Below, in pieces: positions 31,916-44,794 of a DNA stretch of 64,000 nt (the stretch's first letter is position 1; each line of letters opens with the position of its first letter). Origin of the DNA: Mya arenaria (lineage: Eukaryota; Mollusca; Bivalvia; Myida; Myidae); assembly GCF_026914265.1 (NCBI RefSeq), contig NC_069125.1, forward strand, positions 26,263,595 to 26,327,594, given 5' to 3'. The notes under the pieces were generated by a model that was not told where the DNA came from, ran no database searches, and saw nothing but the letters and a program-made list of their open reading frames with translations. Position numbers and translations under genes: made by a program.

Positions 31916-33946
31916 GACTGTCTATTAACACATGATCACTAAATTTCTTGTGTTAAACTGGACAGTTCTGTTACCTTTGTATATAAGTGGACCAGAAAAG
32001 CAAAATTTTGACAAGTTGAGGCATTTCAGTTTGGCTCTATGTCATTTTTTATATAAAACACTAAGCCGATGAAGTGGAAAAACCTTATTTTGCTTAGAAC
32101 AAAATCTTAAAAGAGTAGGCAGGCCAGTTTTGTGGTGCTGTTCTATAGACACCATTAAAAGCTACAAGGAAAACTTTACTTGGTCAAATTATTCCAATGC
32201 ATAAGGAAATAATGGCTCTTCAAAGGTTTGCGGCTTAACATTTGAGGGAAATAGCTGTTTCTGCTTTTTATGAAAATACCACAGGTGCTAATACTTGTCT
32301 CATTCATTTAGTGTTTGATATATCATTGCCAAACTTTCAGTATGTGTTGCATATAGCCTGAAGCTGAACTATAGGAGTTTTGAAGTCTGTTTCTGAAAAA
32401 ATGTTGCTTAAATATTTGGCTCAAGACCACAGTTATCTGCCCCCCGTTGACCAAGATCCGGATGTGAGTACAGAAACAAAGAGTGCTTGTGTTCAAGTAT
32501 CAATATTTTATTAAAATTGAATGAAAAAGAAGCAAAAAATGTTCTTTTTGCAGAGAACTTGACTGAATTTAACACTCTATTGCAGAAATTGATAGTTTTC
32601 AATGTAAATATTGGAAAAATCATAGCTTGTGGAAGTCTGAAAATAAGTTGTTTGTAGCCGATTGACTCCCTGGCGGAAGGGTCATGTATTTGAACTCAAT
32701 TTTGACAGTCGGGTCAATGGTCAACATGGTGTTTTCTTGTGATTATATTTTGTGTCTTGAATTGTTCTAGAGATGCCATGTCCTTGTTTTTCAATTGGGG
32801 TGTGTATAAAGTCAAAAGCCAGGTTAGTGTCTATATGAAACATATAGTAAAAATAACTGTGGTCTCACGCCATATATAGAGGAAGCTTTTGGAGGGGTGG
32901 CCTATTTTAAATTGTTATAAATTCTTAATTTATACAGCTATCTGGTTGAAATTTGGCCAGTTGACAGTGCTTAGCCATAGAATATTGGTGTTTGAGTATG
33001 AAATGTGAAAATCTTATATTACATAATATAAATTAATAAGATATAATTTTCTTATATATTTTTGACATTTTTAAAAAAAAACTACTTTCACTTTCAATTT
33101 AATGTTTGGAAATAGTTCCAAATGATGGTAACTAATGAATGAAAGCCTCACTTTCAATTCCAAAGTATAAATGGAGGGATTTTTTTAACATAGGAAGCAG
33201 ACCCAGGAGGAACTGTCTGTTGAAGACACCCCCCCCCCCCACCAAGCTGCCCACCAGAGGCCAAGCTGTACTTGGTGTTTGCCAACATGCTGTAATTTGT
33301 AAGTACTTCAAGATAATATATTAGAAAATGGTATCCAAACTGAAGTACAAAGTGAGACAGTTTGGTCATAAAAACCCATTGAGACTGTTTGTTCCATTCC
33401 TAAATGAATTTCTTTCATGTTGTCAATCATTTCTGATGTGACTTTGATAATAATATTATTTTCTAATGAAACTGCTGACTTGTATCAGTCTTTGGTCTGT
33501 ATTGTGCATCTATTCACACATTTTGTTTGCTCTTTTAAGCAAACATTACAATAATTGCAAATTCTATAAGCAATTAAACAAAACTTACTGCACATAGGAT
33601 GCAGAATGATGTTTTATTTAGTGTGCATATGATTTTCATCTTATGGACAAGAAAACATATACTTTAACAATCACAGCAACACAATGAGATCCCAATTTTA
33701 AAGAAATAATGCCACCTTTCATTAATTCATTAATTCATTCTATCAATCATTCATATATATTCATTAATTCATTCATTTATTCAAGTTTATTCATTGAAAA
33801 ACTTGACATTTCTCAAGGACAAAATAAATAAAAAGTGAGCAGCTTTTCATAAAGAATAGAGCCTTTTCCCTTAAATGCATTAAACAACACAACCTTAATA
33901 CAGTATAAATGTTTTAAAAACCCTAATTTATTGCTTATTTTAATAG
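31916..33946. other. Unit 1 spacer with possible decayed Harbinger exons
   Basis: No firm gene. At 32400-32464 an open stretch (KYLAQDHSYLPPVDQDPD) ends at a GTGAGT donor, and at 33190-33300 another (RGQAVLGVCQHAVICKYF) precedes GTAAGT. Either could be a C-terminal exon of the HARBI1-like element, but the acceptor evidence is weak. A C homopolymer at 33230-33240 varies among copies, and ATTC-rich simple sequence lies at 33720-33790. Confidence 0.4.
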
Positions 33947-34075
33947 CCAGCCTGGTTGCTGTAGCCACAGAGGAATTTTCAAGGACATGAACCAGTGCTG
34001 GTAAAACTGTGGTCTCGTGTGGTTTTCCATACCGGCTCTCGGCAAGGATTTTCAAGAAAGGAATACCATCTCCAA
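33947..34075 (+). pseudogene. Splice-bounded candidate exon, unit 1
   Basis: The acceptor TTTTAATAG and donor GTAAG enclose 129 nt. In the plus frame used by unit 3 (SLVAVATEEFSRT..) units 1 and 2 have a TGA. The minus frame of units 1 and 2 is open (KILAESRYGKPHETTVLPAL) but lacks good splice sites. No domain recognised. Equivalent: 47909-48037 in unit 2. Confidence 0.3.
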
Positions 34076-34663
34076 GTAAGAAGAAATTCTAAGCATGTCT
34101 GGTTTGAATGCTTGCAAAATGCATCTGGGTACTCAATAAGATGAGATTTACCTTTGAGTTGTTAAAAACTGATTGCAAAATGTCCAAAAGACTATATATT
34201 CTATTAAATTTGTCCTGAAAATCTTTGAATTCATGAACTTTTCTGCATATTTATCACATTTATGACTATATTAAAGGTTGTGTATGCCTCAAATGAGTGT
34301 TTACAGGCCTTTTTCCAAACTTTAACAGTAGTGGCAGATAGTTTTATTTGTGTAAAACATTGCTTTTGTGTCTTGCTTGCAGATCATGATGTGCCAATAA
34401 GCTCCAGTTAGCTGCGGCCTTTTCCCCAGGCGGTAGTCCTGCAATCTGAATCCAGGAGATGCAGCTCTGAATCCAATATTTCAGAAGAATGAAGATGTTA
34501 GTCAACTCTGTAGTGCTTGTTTGTGTGTAAATGATTCCAATGAGTGAGATTTATAGCAAATCAGGTGTAAATAAGCTATCTTATAGACAATAGTGAAGTG
34601 CTGTACTCTGAATTTAATGCCAAATCTAGCCTTCAAAACAGATTCTTAAAGTATTTTTTTTTT

Positions 34664-34832
34664 AAAATGGGCATAATAATGCTATCTCTGCATTTTCTAC
34701 ATCATGTAGCCACCTCATACATGAAAACACTAGCAGTTGTCATGAATCTTTAAGTTTTGGTGTGTTTTTTGCCATTTCCTTTGTTGCGCCATTTGTCCCG
34801 GAAGCCAACAATTTGGCATATAGTGTTGTTTA
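34664..34832 (+). repeat. 169-bp direct repeat, second copy in unit 1
   Basis: Copy of 31747-31915, 2,917 bp further on. Here it is followed by the R6-like repeat rather than by the sequence that follows the first copy. Confidence 0.9.
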
Positions 34833-35312
34833 ACTTGTTTTCCCTTTTTAGAAAACTTGGTTAAGAAAATGTGCCTGTCGAAAGAAATAAAAATTGATTC
34901 TTTTTTTTAAAAAGTCAATCAAGGGCCATTATTTGTATTAAGGGTTAAAATGGAGTAATGTAACCTTATTGTAAGATGGTTGTCAATAAATGTGCGATTT
35001 TGTAATAAGTCAATTGAATGAAGGGTATTGAAGTTTGTTTTATTAAAATCCCATCTTGCCCTAAAACTTTCACCTGCCCTAAAACTTTAACCTAAGTTCC
35101 TTAGTCACAATCAGGGGCCATAATTTGTATAAAGTATACTATGGAGTTATCTAACCTCATTTAGTGATGGTCCTTAACAACTGTGTGAATTGAATGAAGA
35201 GTATATGAGATATAAGTGAAAATCCCAACTTGCCCTTAAACTTTAACCGGACGCCGACGCCGTGGCAAGTAAGTATAGTCCTATTTATTCTTCGAATAGT
35301 CAAGCTAAAAAG
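34833..35312 (+). repeat. R6-family dispersed repeat, unit 1
   Basis: It has 'aatgtgcctgtcgaaagaaat', 'gggccattatttgtatt..aaaatggagtaatgtaacct' units and the tail 'cggacgccgacgccg..tatagtcctatttattcttcgaatagtcaagc', as at 7408-8197. Confidence 0.65.
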
Positions 35313-35820
35313 GGCCCTAAGGAGGAACTAAATGGAAATGTCATTTATTTTTAGTAAGTGGGGTAAGTCTGCTTCCATTTGACAGATGCTAAGATAGTAA
35401 AAAAATAATTTTGGAGCTCAGTGTTCAGTGGCAAATATAATAAGAACACAAATACTTTCTTTGAAATACAAGTAAGTCTGGATCTGCTTAGATTGATAAT
35501 AATGTTAGACTTTCTTAACTCAGTATCAGATATATTTATAAACTTCATTATATATGATTAGATGTCTTTATATAACCACAGCCATATGTTTTATATAGTC
35601 AATGCTTAAACCAAACATAATCTTTGACTGTCAGTTAATTATATTTATTCAGTGGTCAAGCGAAATGGGATTGAACACATAAACAAGCACACATTTCTTT
35701 CAAGGTTAAATTCTACAATATCAAGTGGTGTTGGGGGTGCAGAAACATAAAAAATGCTGACATGTTTACTGTGCCTATAAATGGCAGACATTTGAATTGT
35801 GATTTAATTGTTATTTTCAG

Positions 35821-35894
35821 AGGGGAGTATGGTACCAATGGTGCTGCCGGCTCTGAATTCATGGCTTTAATTCTAATGAAAAATGGCAGAAGAG
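35821..35894 (+). CDS. Small splice-bounded candidate exon, unit 1
   Basis: The acceptor TTATTTTCAG and donor GTAATG enclose 74 nt reading GEYGTNGAAGSEFMALILMK. It is open in one frame, with no recognised domain. The unit 2 copy is at 49779-49852. It could belong with the terminal exon at 36661. Confidence 0.3.
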
Positions 35895-36155
35895 GTAATG
35901 GTTGTGTATTTTCATAATTCGGACAATAATGCAACAATCAAGTACTGGTTTTAGCCAAAATATACCTGCATGTCTGTACAATTAATCAACATATAATGAC
36001 AGTATTAACAATTCAATATTGTAGTAGAATTTCAACATGATAATACTTTAATTTTTCATAAATTCTTAAATTTGGTCCAGGTGGAGGTTTAAAACTTTGA
36101 AAATATTATGATTGTCATTCAGAAAATTAAAACAAAGCATTAAAGCTGCTCTCTC

Positions 36156-36530
36156 ACAGATTGAAGCTGCTCTCTCATAGATTGACAGTTCTTCTCGGTC
36201 ATTTCTCAAAAGCCTTTCAATTGATATCAACAAAGTAATGGATGTGATTCATTAGAATAAATCTACACAAATATATGGCTTAAAGAAATAGTGAACAAAT
36301 GTTTTCTTCGGCATTTTCTAAACAATTGAGACCTGTTCTAATATGTGTTACCTTACATGTATATGACCTTGCTGGAATTTATACCAAATTAAGCCTATTC
36401 TGAAACATTTTTTTTTTTTTAAATGTCAAAATTGTCAATCTGTGAGTGACTGTCACAAAAACATATTTTTTTCTTAAACGTTAAATCGCGTTAAGCCATA
36501 AACATTAATTTTTTGAACTTGGATATGAAA
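36156..36530. mobile_element. M1-family palindromic MITE, unit 1
   Basis: The head AAAGCTGCTCTCTCACAGAT is doubled in tandem here (36162 and 36182), and inverted counterparts lie near 36436-36450 ('caatctgtgagtgac'). Related to 16668-17023. The unit 2 copy is at 50098-50470. Confidence 0.5.
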
Positions 36531-36660
36531 GACTGTGACCTGATCTTTTGTCAGCAGTCTAATACCACAGTGATTTGATGGGAATGAACTCCTGCTTTGG
36601 TGTCATTCAACCTGTACAAATTTTAGTGACATTTAACCTAATATATATATTTTTCTTCAG

Positions 36661-36769
36661 ACTTATCAAAGAGGTCACTCCTACCAACTATCTAGCATAC
36701 AAAAATCATGAATTACTGCATTTTAACAATGTCAGAAAATCTCGAAATGCTCTATTTAGGCAAAAATAA
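36661..36769 (+). CDS. Candidate terminal exon, unit 1
   Basis: Acceptor TTTTTCTTCAG, then LIKEVTPTNYLAYKNHELLH and FNNVRKSRNALFRQK to a TAA. The stop codon lies inside an AATAAA poly(A) signal (36765-36770). Product not recognised. Upstream exons are uncertain. The unit 2 copy is damaged. Confidence 0.4.
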
Positions 36770-36789
36770 AATTGGTAATTATTTCACTT

Positions 36790-38215
36790 TATTGACATTT
36801 TCCAATATTGATATAACTGAGACAATGTTTAGAAAATGTAATGTATCGTTTGAATACAGTGCAATTTTTGTGTATTTTAATGCGTAAAATGCCCCTTCTC
36901 TTTGTTTTGTTTAAATTTAATATTGGTCAGTTTTTAAGTGTTCTGCATTCGCTTTTGTTTAGCATACCCTTAAAGCTAAACAAATGTCTTGCTGAGTGAT
37001 ATTCAATGTATCTTTGATAAAAAGTGTAGTTTATACATGTATGTACATGTTCTATAGTCAATTTTATTGATGTTTTATATGCACAGTGTGTAAGATTTAA
37101 ACTGTGTAATTAATTAGAACTTTGAAACTTTGAGTGTATTTTAACACATGCATTAATAACAGTTTAAGAATTTAAAATGTCAAGTAAATGATATAATTTT
37201 TCATTTTTGTTATGTTGTTCTCTGTTTTTCACCCTTTAAGAGTATGCTTTGTGACTTTTTTTCCTTCTTTTTTTCCTTTTTTTTTTCGACCACCCGGCGG
37301 ACATTTTTTCCAAAAAAAATTGTAAACCAAAAAATAAAAAAGGAGTGGCCTAATGTCTTAATACAGTTGCAAATGATGTTGAAGAAATTCAGGTAGATTT
37401 ATATAAGTAATTTCAATTTTTTCCTAAAAGCAGCGTTAAATTTTATTATAAATGATTTTCATACTAAAAATATGCTTTAATTATACTATAATTTGGTTTA
37501 TCCATATAATGTGTGTAATCATAAACAAATAACGAAATGGTGTTAAATTGAAGGCGAAAACAGTGAGAAACAACAGGTAATATATTAATTAATAAAAGTG
37601 TTCAATCAAATACGAACACTACGTTATCTTTGCAACAAAAATATGCGGTTATTTCACTTTTTACGCTGTATTTATTACGTCAGAAATTCATTTTCCATCC
37701 CATTCGGCCATGTTTTGATTACGTTTCACGTTGACGTTTACCCCACCCAAGTTCACGTTCCGTAAAATTTAAAGCATGTTGTTGTATTTTTCAGGTCTGG
37801 CGATAGGTGTTTAAAAGAAATCTGTCAGAAGATCAAATTAGTAAAATTGGATTATTAGGTATGGAAAACATTTATTATATCGTTGTCAAAATGTTGAATT
37901 AATGACGAGTTGTTTCACTTTTCAACAATATAAAAATGACTGAATGTATAGTACTGTTCTCTGTTAACAAATGCTTTAGTTAGTGCATGAAGTTGAATTC
38001 AAAATTGATGTTTTATCAATGTACATGGATGTTCCTTAGTCCAAATAGTTTTCATTAGTGAAATGGTTAATTAGTTTTAAACTAGGTCACATTGGGTTAG
38101 AAACTAGGTCGATAGGTCAATTTTTAATATTCTTAAACTATAAATTCAACAAATATGCTTGTTCTCTCTTCACATCTTCATTTAATGGCAGCAAGTTAAA
38201 TTCATTGTTGACCTA
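36790..38215. other. End of unit 1, no gene established
   Basis: Contains T-rich simple sequence (37255-37290). A possible 72-nt exon lies at 37796-37867 (GDRCLKEICQKIKLVKLDY, ending in a stop just before GTATGG). The equivalent in unit 2 is 50740-52164. Confidence 0.35.
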
Positions 38216-38234
38216 AACTTTTTTATTGTTCTAG

Positions 38235-39883
38235 GTCCACCATTGAACAAGGAAATTTTAGAAATTGGGAGAAGTAATGTCAGCCTGTTGCAGTCAGAAA
38301 AATTCAATAAGAGTTTGAAGTGTTGCGATCATCACCAGAATCATGTCTCAGAGTGAAGATTACAAAAGCATGATGTCGAATTGTGTTCTATTTTGCAATC
38401 TGGTTTTCATGCACAGGTCTGAAAAAAATATTACTGAAGATACAACACTTGCAGATGAAAGCCAAATAAGACAAGTGCAAGATGCTGCAAGGAATGTTGT
38501 TCAGGAGAATCACAAGTTGAAAAGAGAAATAGAACATGTTGAAGATTCAAATGAAAACCTTTCTTTTCAAATTGAACATTATGGAAAAAAACTTGACATT
38601 CAGATGAAATGGTTAGATATGATGAATGATCGCTACGGTGAAGCCATGAAGTATAAAAGAGAATCTCACAGCTTGCAACATTAACTAGAGTTATGGCAAC
38701 AGAAATTTCAACACATATCAGATCAGCTAGATAAAACAACTAATGAATTTCAATGTTATGTGAAAAGGTTAAGAAAAATTCCACAAGAAATCTGAACCAA
38801 AAATTAAAACGCAGAGAGAAAGCCATATAAAAGAAAGAAAATGAGGTTAACGAAATAAAAACAGAGCTGGAACAACTCAAACTGGAAAAGAGTGATGTAA
38901 AAGAAAAAAATGAATCACTGCAATCTGAAGTAAATACACTGAAAATGACAGAAAATCATTGTTAGTGAAGATTTGTAGGGTCAAAAAATCTAGAAATTTT
39001 GAAATGGAAACAAATCATGATAAAATTTAGACAATTAGACATGAAATCTTAGAAAAGGAAAATCAAACTGCTAAACTCGAAGAGATTAATGAAGTTTTGA
39101 ATGATATTGAAATAATGAGCTTTTATAATGGCCAGTACACATCAGAAGTCCATCAAACAAATATGACTTTAGTCAATGAATTTGGTGTCAGCCAGAAAAA
39201 TGGTGTATTAAATGAAAACAGTTGTGCAAAGTTTGACAGGGACGACACTCAGTAGGCTTCCTAGTATGGGTGTCCTATCACGTCTCAGAATTGAAGCAAA
39301 ACGCGTGGTACAGATTCAGGTTGCAGAGGCTATGGTGAATGCAGGTGGCGATGCTTCAACAGTCAAGGGAAATTGCTTACATCAAGATGCTACATCAAAG
39401 TTCCATTGTCATTTCCAATCTTTCCAGATTACAACATCAGATAATATAACATACAGCCAAGGTTTGTCAGAAATTGCTGGAGGAGACTCAAAAACATTGT
39501 TTGAAACATTTCAAGAAAATTAGTTTGAACTATCAAATGCACTCAAACATGATCAAAATGACATTGCACATTTAGTTAGTACTATTGTTGCAACAATGTC
39601 TGACCAATGTGCCATCAATCCAATATTCAATAAACAACTACAAGAATTGAGAGAGTCTTTGATGCCTGACATTGTTGAAAATTGGGACACATACTCATAT
39701 GATACGAAAGCAGAATTGTGCAAATTGTCGAATTATTTTTGTACAATGCATGTGTTTGTAAACGAGGTTGACAAATGTTTGAATGTCTTTGAAAAAAGTG
39801 TGTGCATGGGAAGCAACCCATTTTCTTTGGTGTGGTCTGAAAGTGGAGTGGCCAGGCTGGTCAAATACCGATTACAGGTTTAA
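38235..39883 (+). pseudogene. Decayed coiled-coil multi-copy ORF, unit 2
   Basis: It carries the same stops and frameshifts as the unit 1 copy, so the lesions predate the duplication. Private changes include an Ala-to-Val codon (about 39307) and a Lys-to-Asn codon (about 39763) relative to unit 1. Confidence 0.6.
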
Positions 39884-40010
39884 TACAAATAATACGAACG
39901 CGACTGAACTGAAGCATATTGACGAATGGACAAAGGAACAAACCAATCCAATACTAACCATTATAAACTGTAAATAATATTTAAATGGTTAATTGTTTAA
40001 ATTTACCGCG

Positions 40011-40201
40011 TAAAGTCTCGTTTTACTTAAAGTCTCGTCAGACTTTTCAACCCCAAGACTTTTCAACCCCTTTGTGATTTGTGAAATCAAAGACTTTTCA
40101 ACCCCTTTGTCATTTCAACCCCTAAAAGTGCTCAGACTTTTCACCCCCCCTCAAAACAAAGACTTTTCAACCCCTAATAAACGAAGACTTTTCAACCCCT
40201 T
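40011..40201 (+). repeat. Cluster of AGACTTTTCAACCCC motifs, unit 2
   Basis: Same cluster, same order and spacing as 22243-22434. Confidence 0.6.
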
Positions 40202-41709
40202 AAATTCTCACCTTTTTATATACTACCTACAACAATAAGCAATTTTTTTTTTAATTTATTTTAAAAATCAAGAATATAATTAGAATAAAAATGCAACAAA
40301 CAGTTCAAATAAAATACATAACAAATATGAAATACATATAAAATATACATAAGAACACATGCTCATACAATATTTCATAAAATATTACATGGAAATAAAT
40401 ATAAAAAAGAATGACGGTTCATTTAAAGCTGTTTAGTCGCCTAGCAATAAATCTATCTCCCTAAGGAAATTCTCACACATTACTGTATATCATGTGCATG
40501 GTACTGCTCCCACAATAATTGAAACAGAATATATATTTCTTTCTTTTAGTTTGTCCAAAATACATATATTGTTAACTGTTCTTCTTTCCATAGCTAAGTA
40601 TCACTAAAATACCGTAATGTGAATTTTTATTTGCTGAAAATTATTTATTATGACATTAAATTAGATAAAGCAGATAAATATTCATAAAATAATGGTAATG
40701 TAGTCGATAAAAAACCTAAAGTTGGCTAAACATTGGTCAAATTCTTTAACTTCGGTATGAATATCAAATAAAGAAGATTGGTTGCCATGGGAGCATGCAG
40801 AATAACTTTCTCACAAAGGTTTTTGTTGCTTCATAGTATTGTATAAATGAGTATTCTTGATCTGAACACTAAAGCTAGAAAAAACAAATGAATGACCATT
40901 GACATATTTGCTTGTTTCTCTCCAATAAACAGCTGTTTTTCAATTATATTGTAGCACACGCCATATAACAAATGTTGTCCAAAATAAACAATAACATAAC
41001 TTTTCATTTAATTGCGTTCAATATCAATGTGAATCTTCATTTTACCCAAAAATTCATCAATTGATGGGTTTTATTGATGAACACAAATGTGTTTTTATGA
41101 AAAACTATAGCATATATGCAAAATAAAAGTATAATTTTTAGACAAGAAATTGTCTCCATGGTTACCGTGGAATCAATTTCAATTACTGATAGCTTAATTA
41201 AAACTTTAACATTTCAATATCACTGTCTGAAAGTTTGAATCCTGTAGAACAAGTATTATTTAAATTGTATTCTTTTTAAGTCAATGGGTGATATATTTAA
41301 CATTTACTTAAAACAACTCAGCAGTGAGAACTGAACTACACTTAAAACATTGCAGCATGGTAAGGGTTAATAAGCATTTTTTAAAACATATTGATTCATC
41401 AAACAAAATACACCTAAATGTGTTGAACTTCAAATAAAATTCTTCACAATTTTTCAAAATATCTATATTCAGCAGAAATACAAAAGTATACATAGTTTCA
41501 AATGCTTTCAAATTACAAATAGAATAACATAGAATAATAATTATATCAAGCCTAGATGAAACATTTTTAAACAGTGAATAAACAACATTATGGCCGGAAG
41601 AGTAAAAAGGGTCTTATCACTTAGTGCTAAATGCTTTTAAAATGTGTTGATAAAATGTTACAAACGTAACTCAGTGTGACATAAGATTTTATTAACGTTT
41701 TTTTCTCAG

Positions 41710-42075
41710 ATTAAAAAGAAAAAGTTTTAATTTCACTGCTACTGAAATAAGTGTTCTTGTGGAACAGTATGAAAAGAATAAAGAAACATTAAAGGTAGTG
41801 AAGAAGCCAGAAAAAAAGACTTGAAGTTTGGCAACAAATTGCCAAAGAAGTAAGTAATGTTGGTGTTACAATAAGGACAGCATCACAGATAAAAAACAAA
41901 TGGGATAATTTGCAAAGAGAGGTAAAGAAAGATGAGGTTGTTAGGAAAAGGTCGATTGCTGCAACAGGAGGTGGACCCCCAGAAAAAAAAATGTGGAGAA
42001 CTGCACAACAAAGTTGTCGAGTTATGTAAAGATCAGGCTGCTTTCAGTGGGATTCCTGGTGGAGACAGTCATTGA
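41710..42075 (+). pseudogene. Myb/SANT-like DNA-binding ORF, frame-shifted, unit 2
   Basis: Same two frameshifts as unit 1; no private lesion noticed. Confidence 0.75.
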
Positions 42076-42562
42076 TCTTGGTATGAACACAATTTCTGAT
42101 ATATATTATTATTATTAATGAGTTTATTTCTGCTAAATTGTATTGCTCTGTAGTTTAAAAAAGCAATACGCTTGCTCAATTTTTACCTGTTAAAATGCAA
42201 AAAACAGAGTACCGAATAAATCGTCTGCATTTAATAAGTGAATAAAATAAATGAGTCTAAAAATAGAAACGCTACTGCTGTACACAATCTATCTAAAATA
42301 CCAAGGCGTGGAATCCCAACAAGGCGTGGAATCCCAACTTCATAAATGTTCATCGAAGACATCGTTGATTTAATAACTGTGCTATAACAAAATTAGTCTT
42401 ACCTATTTAAAGTCGCTGATCTTTTCCGATGTAGTTGAGATATTCTAGCATGGTTTAAACATCCGTGATAGTATTATGATCTAATCCATTTTTATCGTCG
42501 GACATGTTTTCACCTATGAAGTCGACCAAACTTTCCTTTCAATGTCAAGGTCAACAAACTTT

Positions 42563-44694
42563 GGGCGATACTATTTCCCGGTTCCGGTCTCATCCGGTCT
42601 CTGTTTTCCAAATTTTATAGTAGCTATCGGGCGTGATAAAAAAAGGTGCTAATGACCGCAGGGGTAATAGGATTACAAAAGATTACAGTTGATTAAAACA
42701 TTACATATTTGATGAAAATGATGTCACCATTTATTTCATATTTTATATCAATAAAACATATAATAAATTAAGGCAAAGATTAAAACATAAAATATGCACA
42801 TGTACTAAAATTAATGTCATGAATCCCAAACACATTGTGTGTTTTTTTCATATTAAATTCAGTTATAAGTATACTATTGATAATAGTAATACAAAAAGAA
42901 ACAATGCTTGACAACATGTAAATCAAATTTGTAACTTTACTCAGTACTTAAGGAATTAATTCTATTATTTTTCTTTTGTTTAACTATTGATTTTGTTGCA
43001 GCAGATGCACTTCCACGACCAGTTGCCTTATGTATTTCTGCCAACTGATCGTCTAATTTTAAATTTTATGCCGACGCATTTCATGTGGAATCTTTTCTTG
43101 CATGTACTATTTTCGCAAATAACTAAACTATCGACGAATTCTGGCATTTCACATAAACAGAATGTTTTTAATTTGAAAGTCATAGGGATCGCGACTTTTC
43201 ATTTTCTTTATGAAACGGATTTTTTTTTATTTTCTAGACAGATGTTCCCTCATTTCACTTACAACGAAATTGACATTTGTATAAATTACATAGCCATTCT
43301 TAAAACAAAAATCCACAGCTTAGCAGTTGCAAAGACACATCAGGCATGTACATTTGGTTGTTATAGAAGTCCTGGAACTTTTATAAGCTGAGATTTGTTA
43401 CATTTTGATAAAGTAGGAGCATCGTAGTTCCACCGATCATGACGACTTTAAATAAAGATTCTTGTATCTTGTAAGTTATATTTTTATTTGTAAAATAGCC
43501 TGCCGAATATTTCAAAAGTTTATTTATTATCATTTTATTTTGTCAAGGAACTCTTCATAACAGGTTTATGACAATACACAATAATGTCATACCATGAAAT
43601 GTGTAAATGCGTTATACAACGCGTGTCAGAGATTAGCGAATGTCCCTCGTTAAGGGCATGATAAACGGATTAGCCAGTTTTATTACACACGCACGGCTAC
43701 TGTTCGGTTCATACCCTAAAAATATTGTTGTTTATTATAAAGGCAATTTTATAAAATAAATGATTGTTATGCAACGGCTCTAATAATCTTGATCAAAAAT
43801 AATACGATGATAACATGTAACCAAATTCAAAAATAAATAAAATAATCAGCATCAGATTTCTTAAGCAGCTAGAGATTTAATTGCAAACTTCAAGTTGACA
43901 AATAAAATATATTCGGCTAAAGTTGTGTAATAATGACGAAGGTATTCAAATGTATTCAATGTTAGCGAATAGCACAAAATTATAAATGAAAAATGGAGAC
44001 ATAATGTGTTGATTACTTAAGAATGGCGCAACTTTAAATAAACACTCTTCATCTAGTAGCTTTAATGTCTAAGCACACGCATACTTACTATATTAGGATG
44101 TTATAACATTGCAACTATTAGCTCCAGAAAATGTTTGTGTACTTTTCCTCCATTCATTGATTTACTTGTTTACATGCTATGAACATTGTATAATGGTTTA
44201 CCCAATAAACATACAGTATCGTATCGATATGAGTCGGATAAGCAAACATGGAATTTTTCAATTGTAATCATTAATGCTTAAAAAATATAATGTCTGGAGG
44301 GGGGGGGGGGGTAAACAAAAAAGGAAGAACAATAAACAAATTTGACATAACATAATTTAAAAGGTGCAATTCTAAGTTACTTCATACTCTAGCCGTCCTC
44401 AATCTTTTATGCAAAAAAAGCATGAGCATTTGTACTGCCATCGCATCTTTCTCTACACCTTAAACACAAATTGCATAAACAGTGTAGACCTATAACAAAT
44501 TGCATAAATTAAGACATAATGTTTATATATTTTTATACCATTTTGTTACATATAAAAACAAATAAGATTGTCAAAATCTTGTTATAAACATCAGCAACAC
44601 AATCCGTTGCCTGGGGCCATAAGTTATGAACCGGGAATTATGAGACCGGATGAGACCGGATTTTACGAGGAGAGACCGGGAAATAGTATCGCCC
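42563..44694. mobile_element. TE2, unit 2
   Basis: Same ends and target duplication as unit 1. Three bases shorter in total, mainly in the G homopolymer near 44297. Confidence 0.87.
42987..43391 (+). CDS. Unrecognised 134-codon ORF inside TE2, unit 2
   Basis: Identical protein to the unit 1 copy. Confidence 0.25.
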   Translation: MILLQQMHFHDQLPYVFLPTDRLILNFMPTHFMWNLFLHVLFSQITKLSTNSGISHKQNVFNLKVIGIATFHFLYETDFFLFSRQMFPHFTYNEIDICINYIAILKTKIHSLAVAKTHQACTFGCYRSPGTFIS

Positions 44695-44794
44695 ACAAAC
44701 TTTAGCTATAACGGCTTAAAATGAAATGGTCAACATTCACAACTTCATAAACACAGTCATGTTATCTCCCCTTTACATGTATTTATCCTTTCAG

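Larger units (their letters stand above)
20448..38215 (+). repeat. Tandem array unit 1 (~13.95 kb plus a 3.8-kb insertion)
   Basis: From AACTTTTTTATTG onward the sequence is nearly identical to 38216 and 52165 onward. The left neighbour of unit 1 is unrelated to the end of the unit, so this is the array's left edge, cut inside the unit relative to a natural element end. Contents in order: coiled-coil ORF, short-motif cluster, inserted transposon (22954-26757), Myb-like pseudogene, 2.1-kb TIR element, HARBI1-like exons, two 169-bp direct repeats, R6 copy, M1 MITE, candidate terminal exon. Confidence 0.93.
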
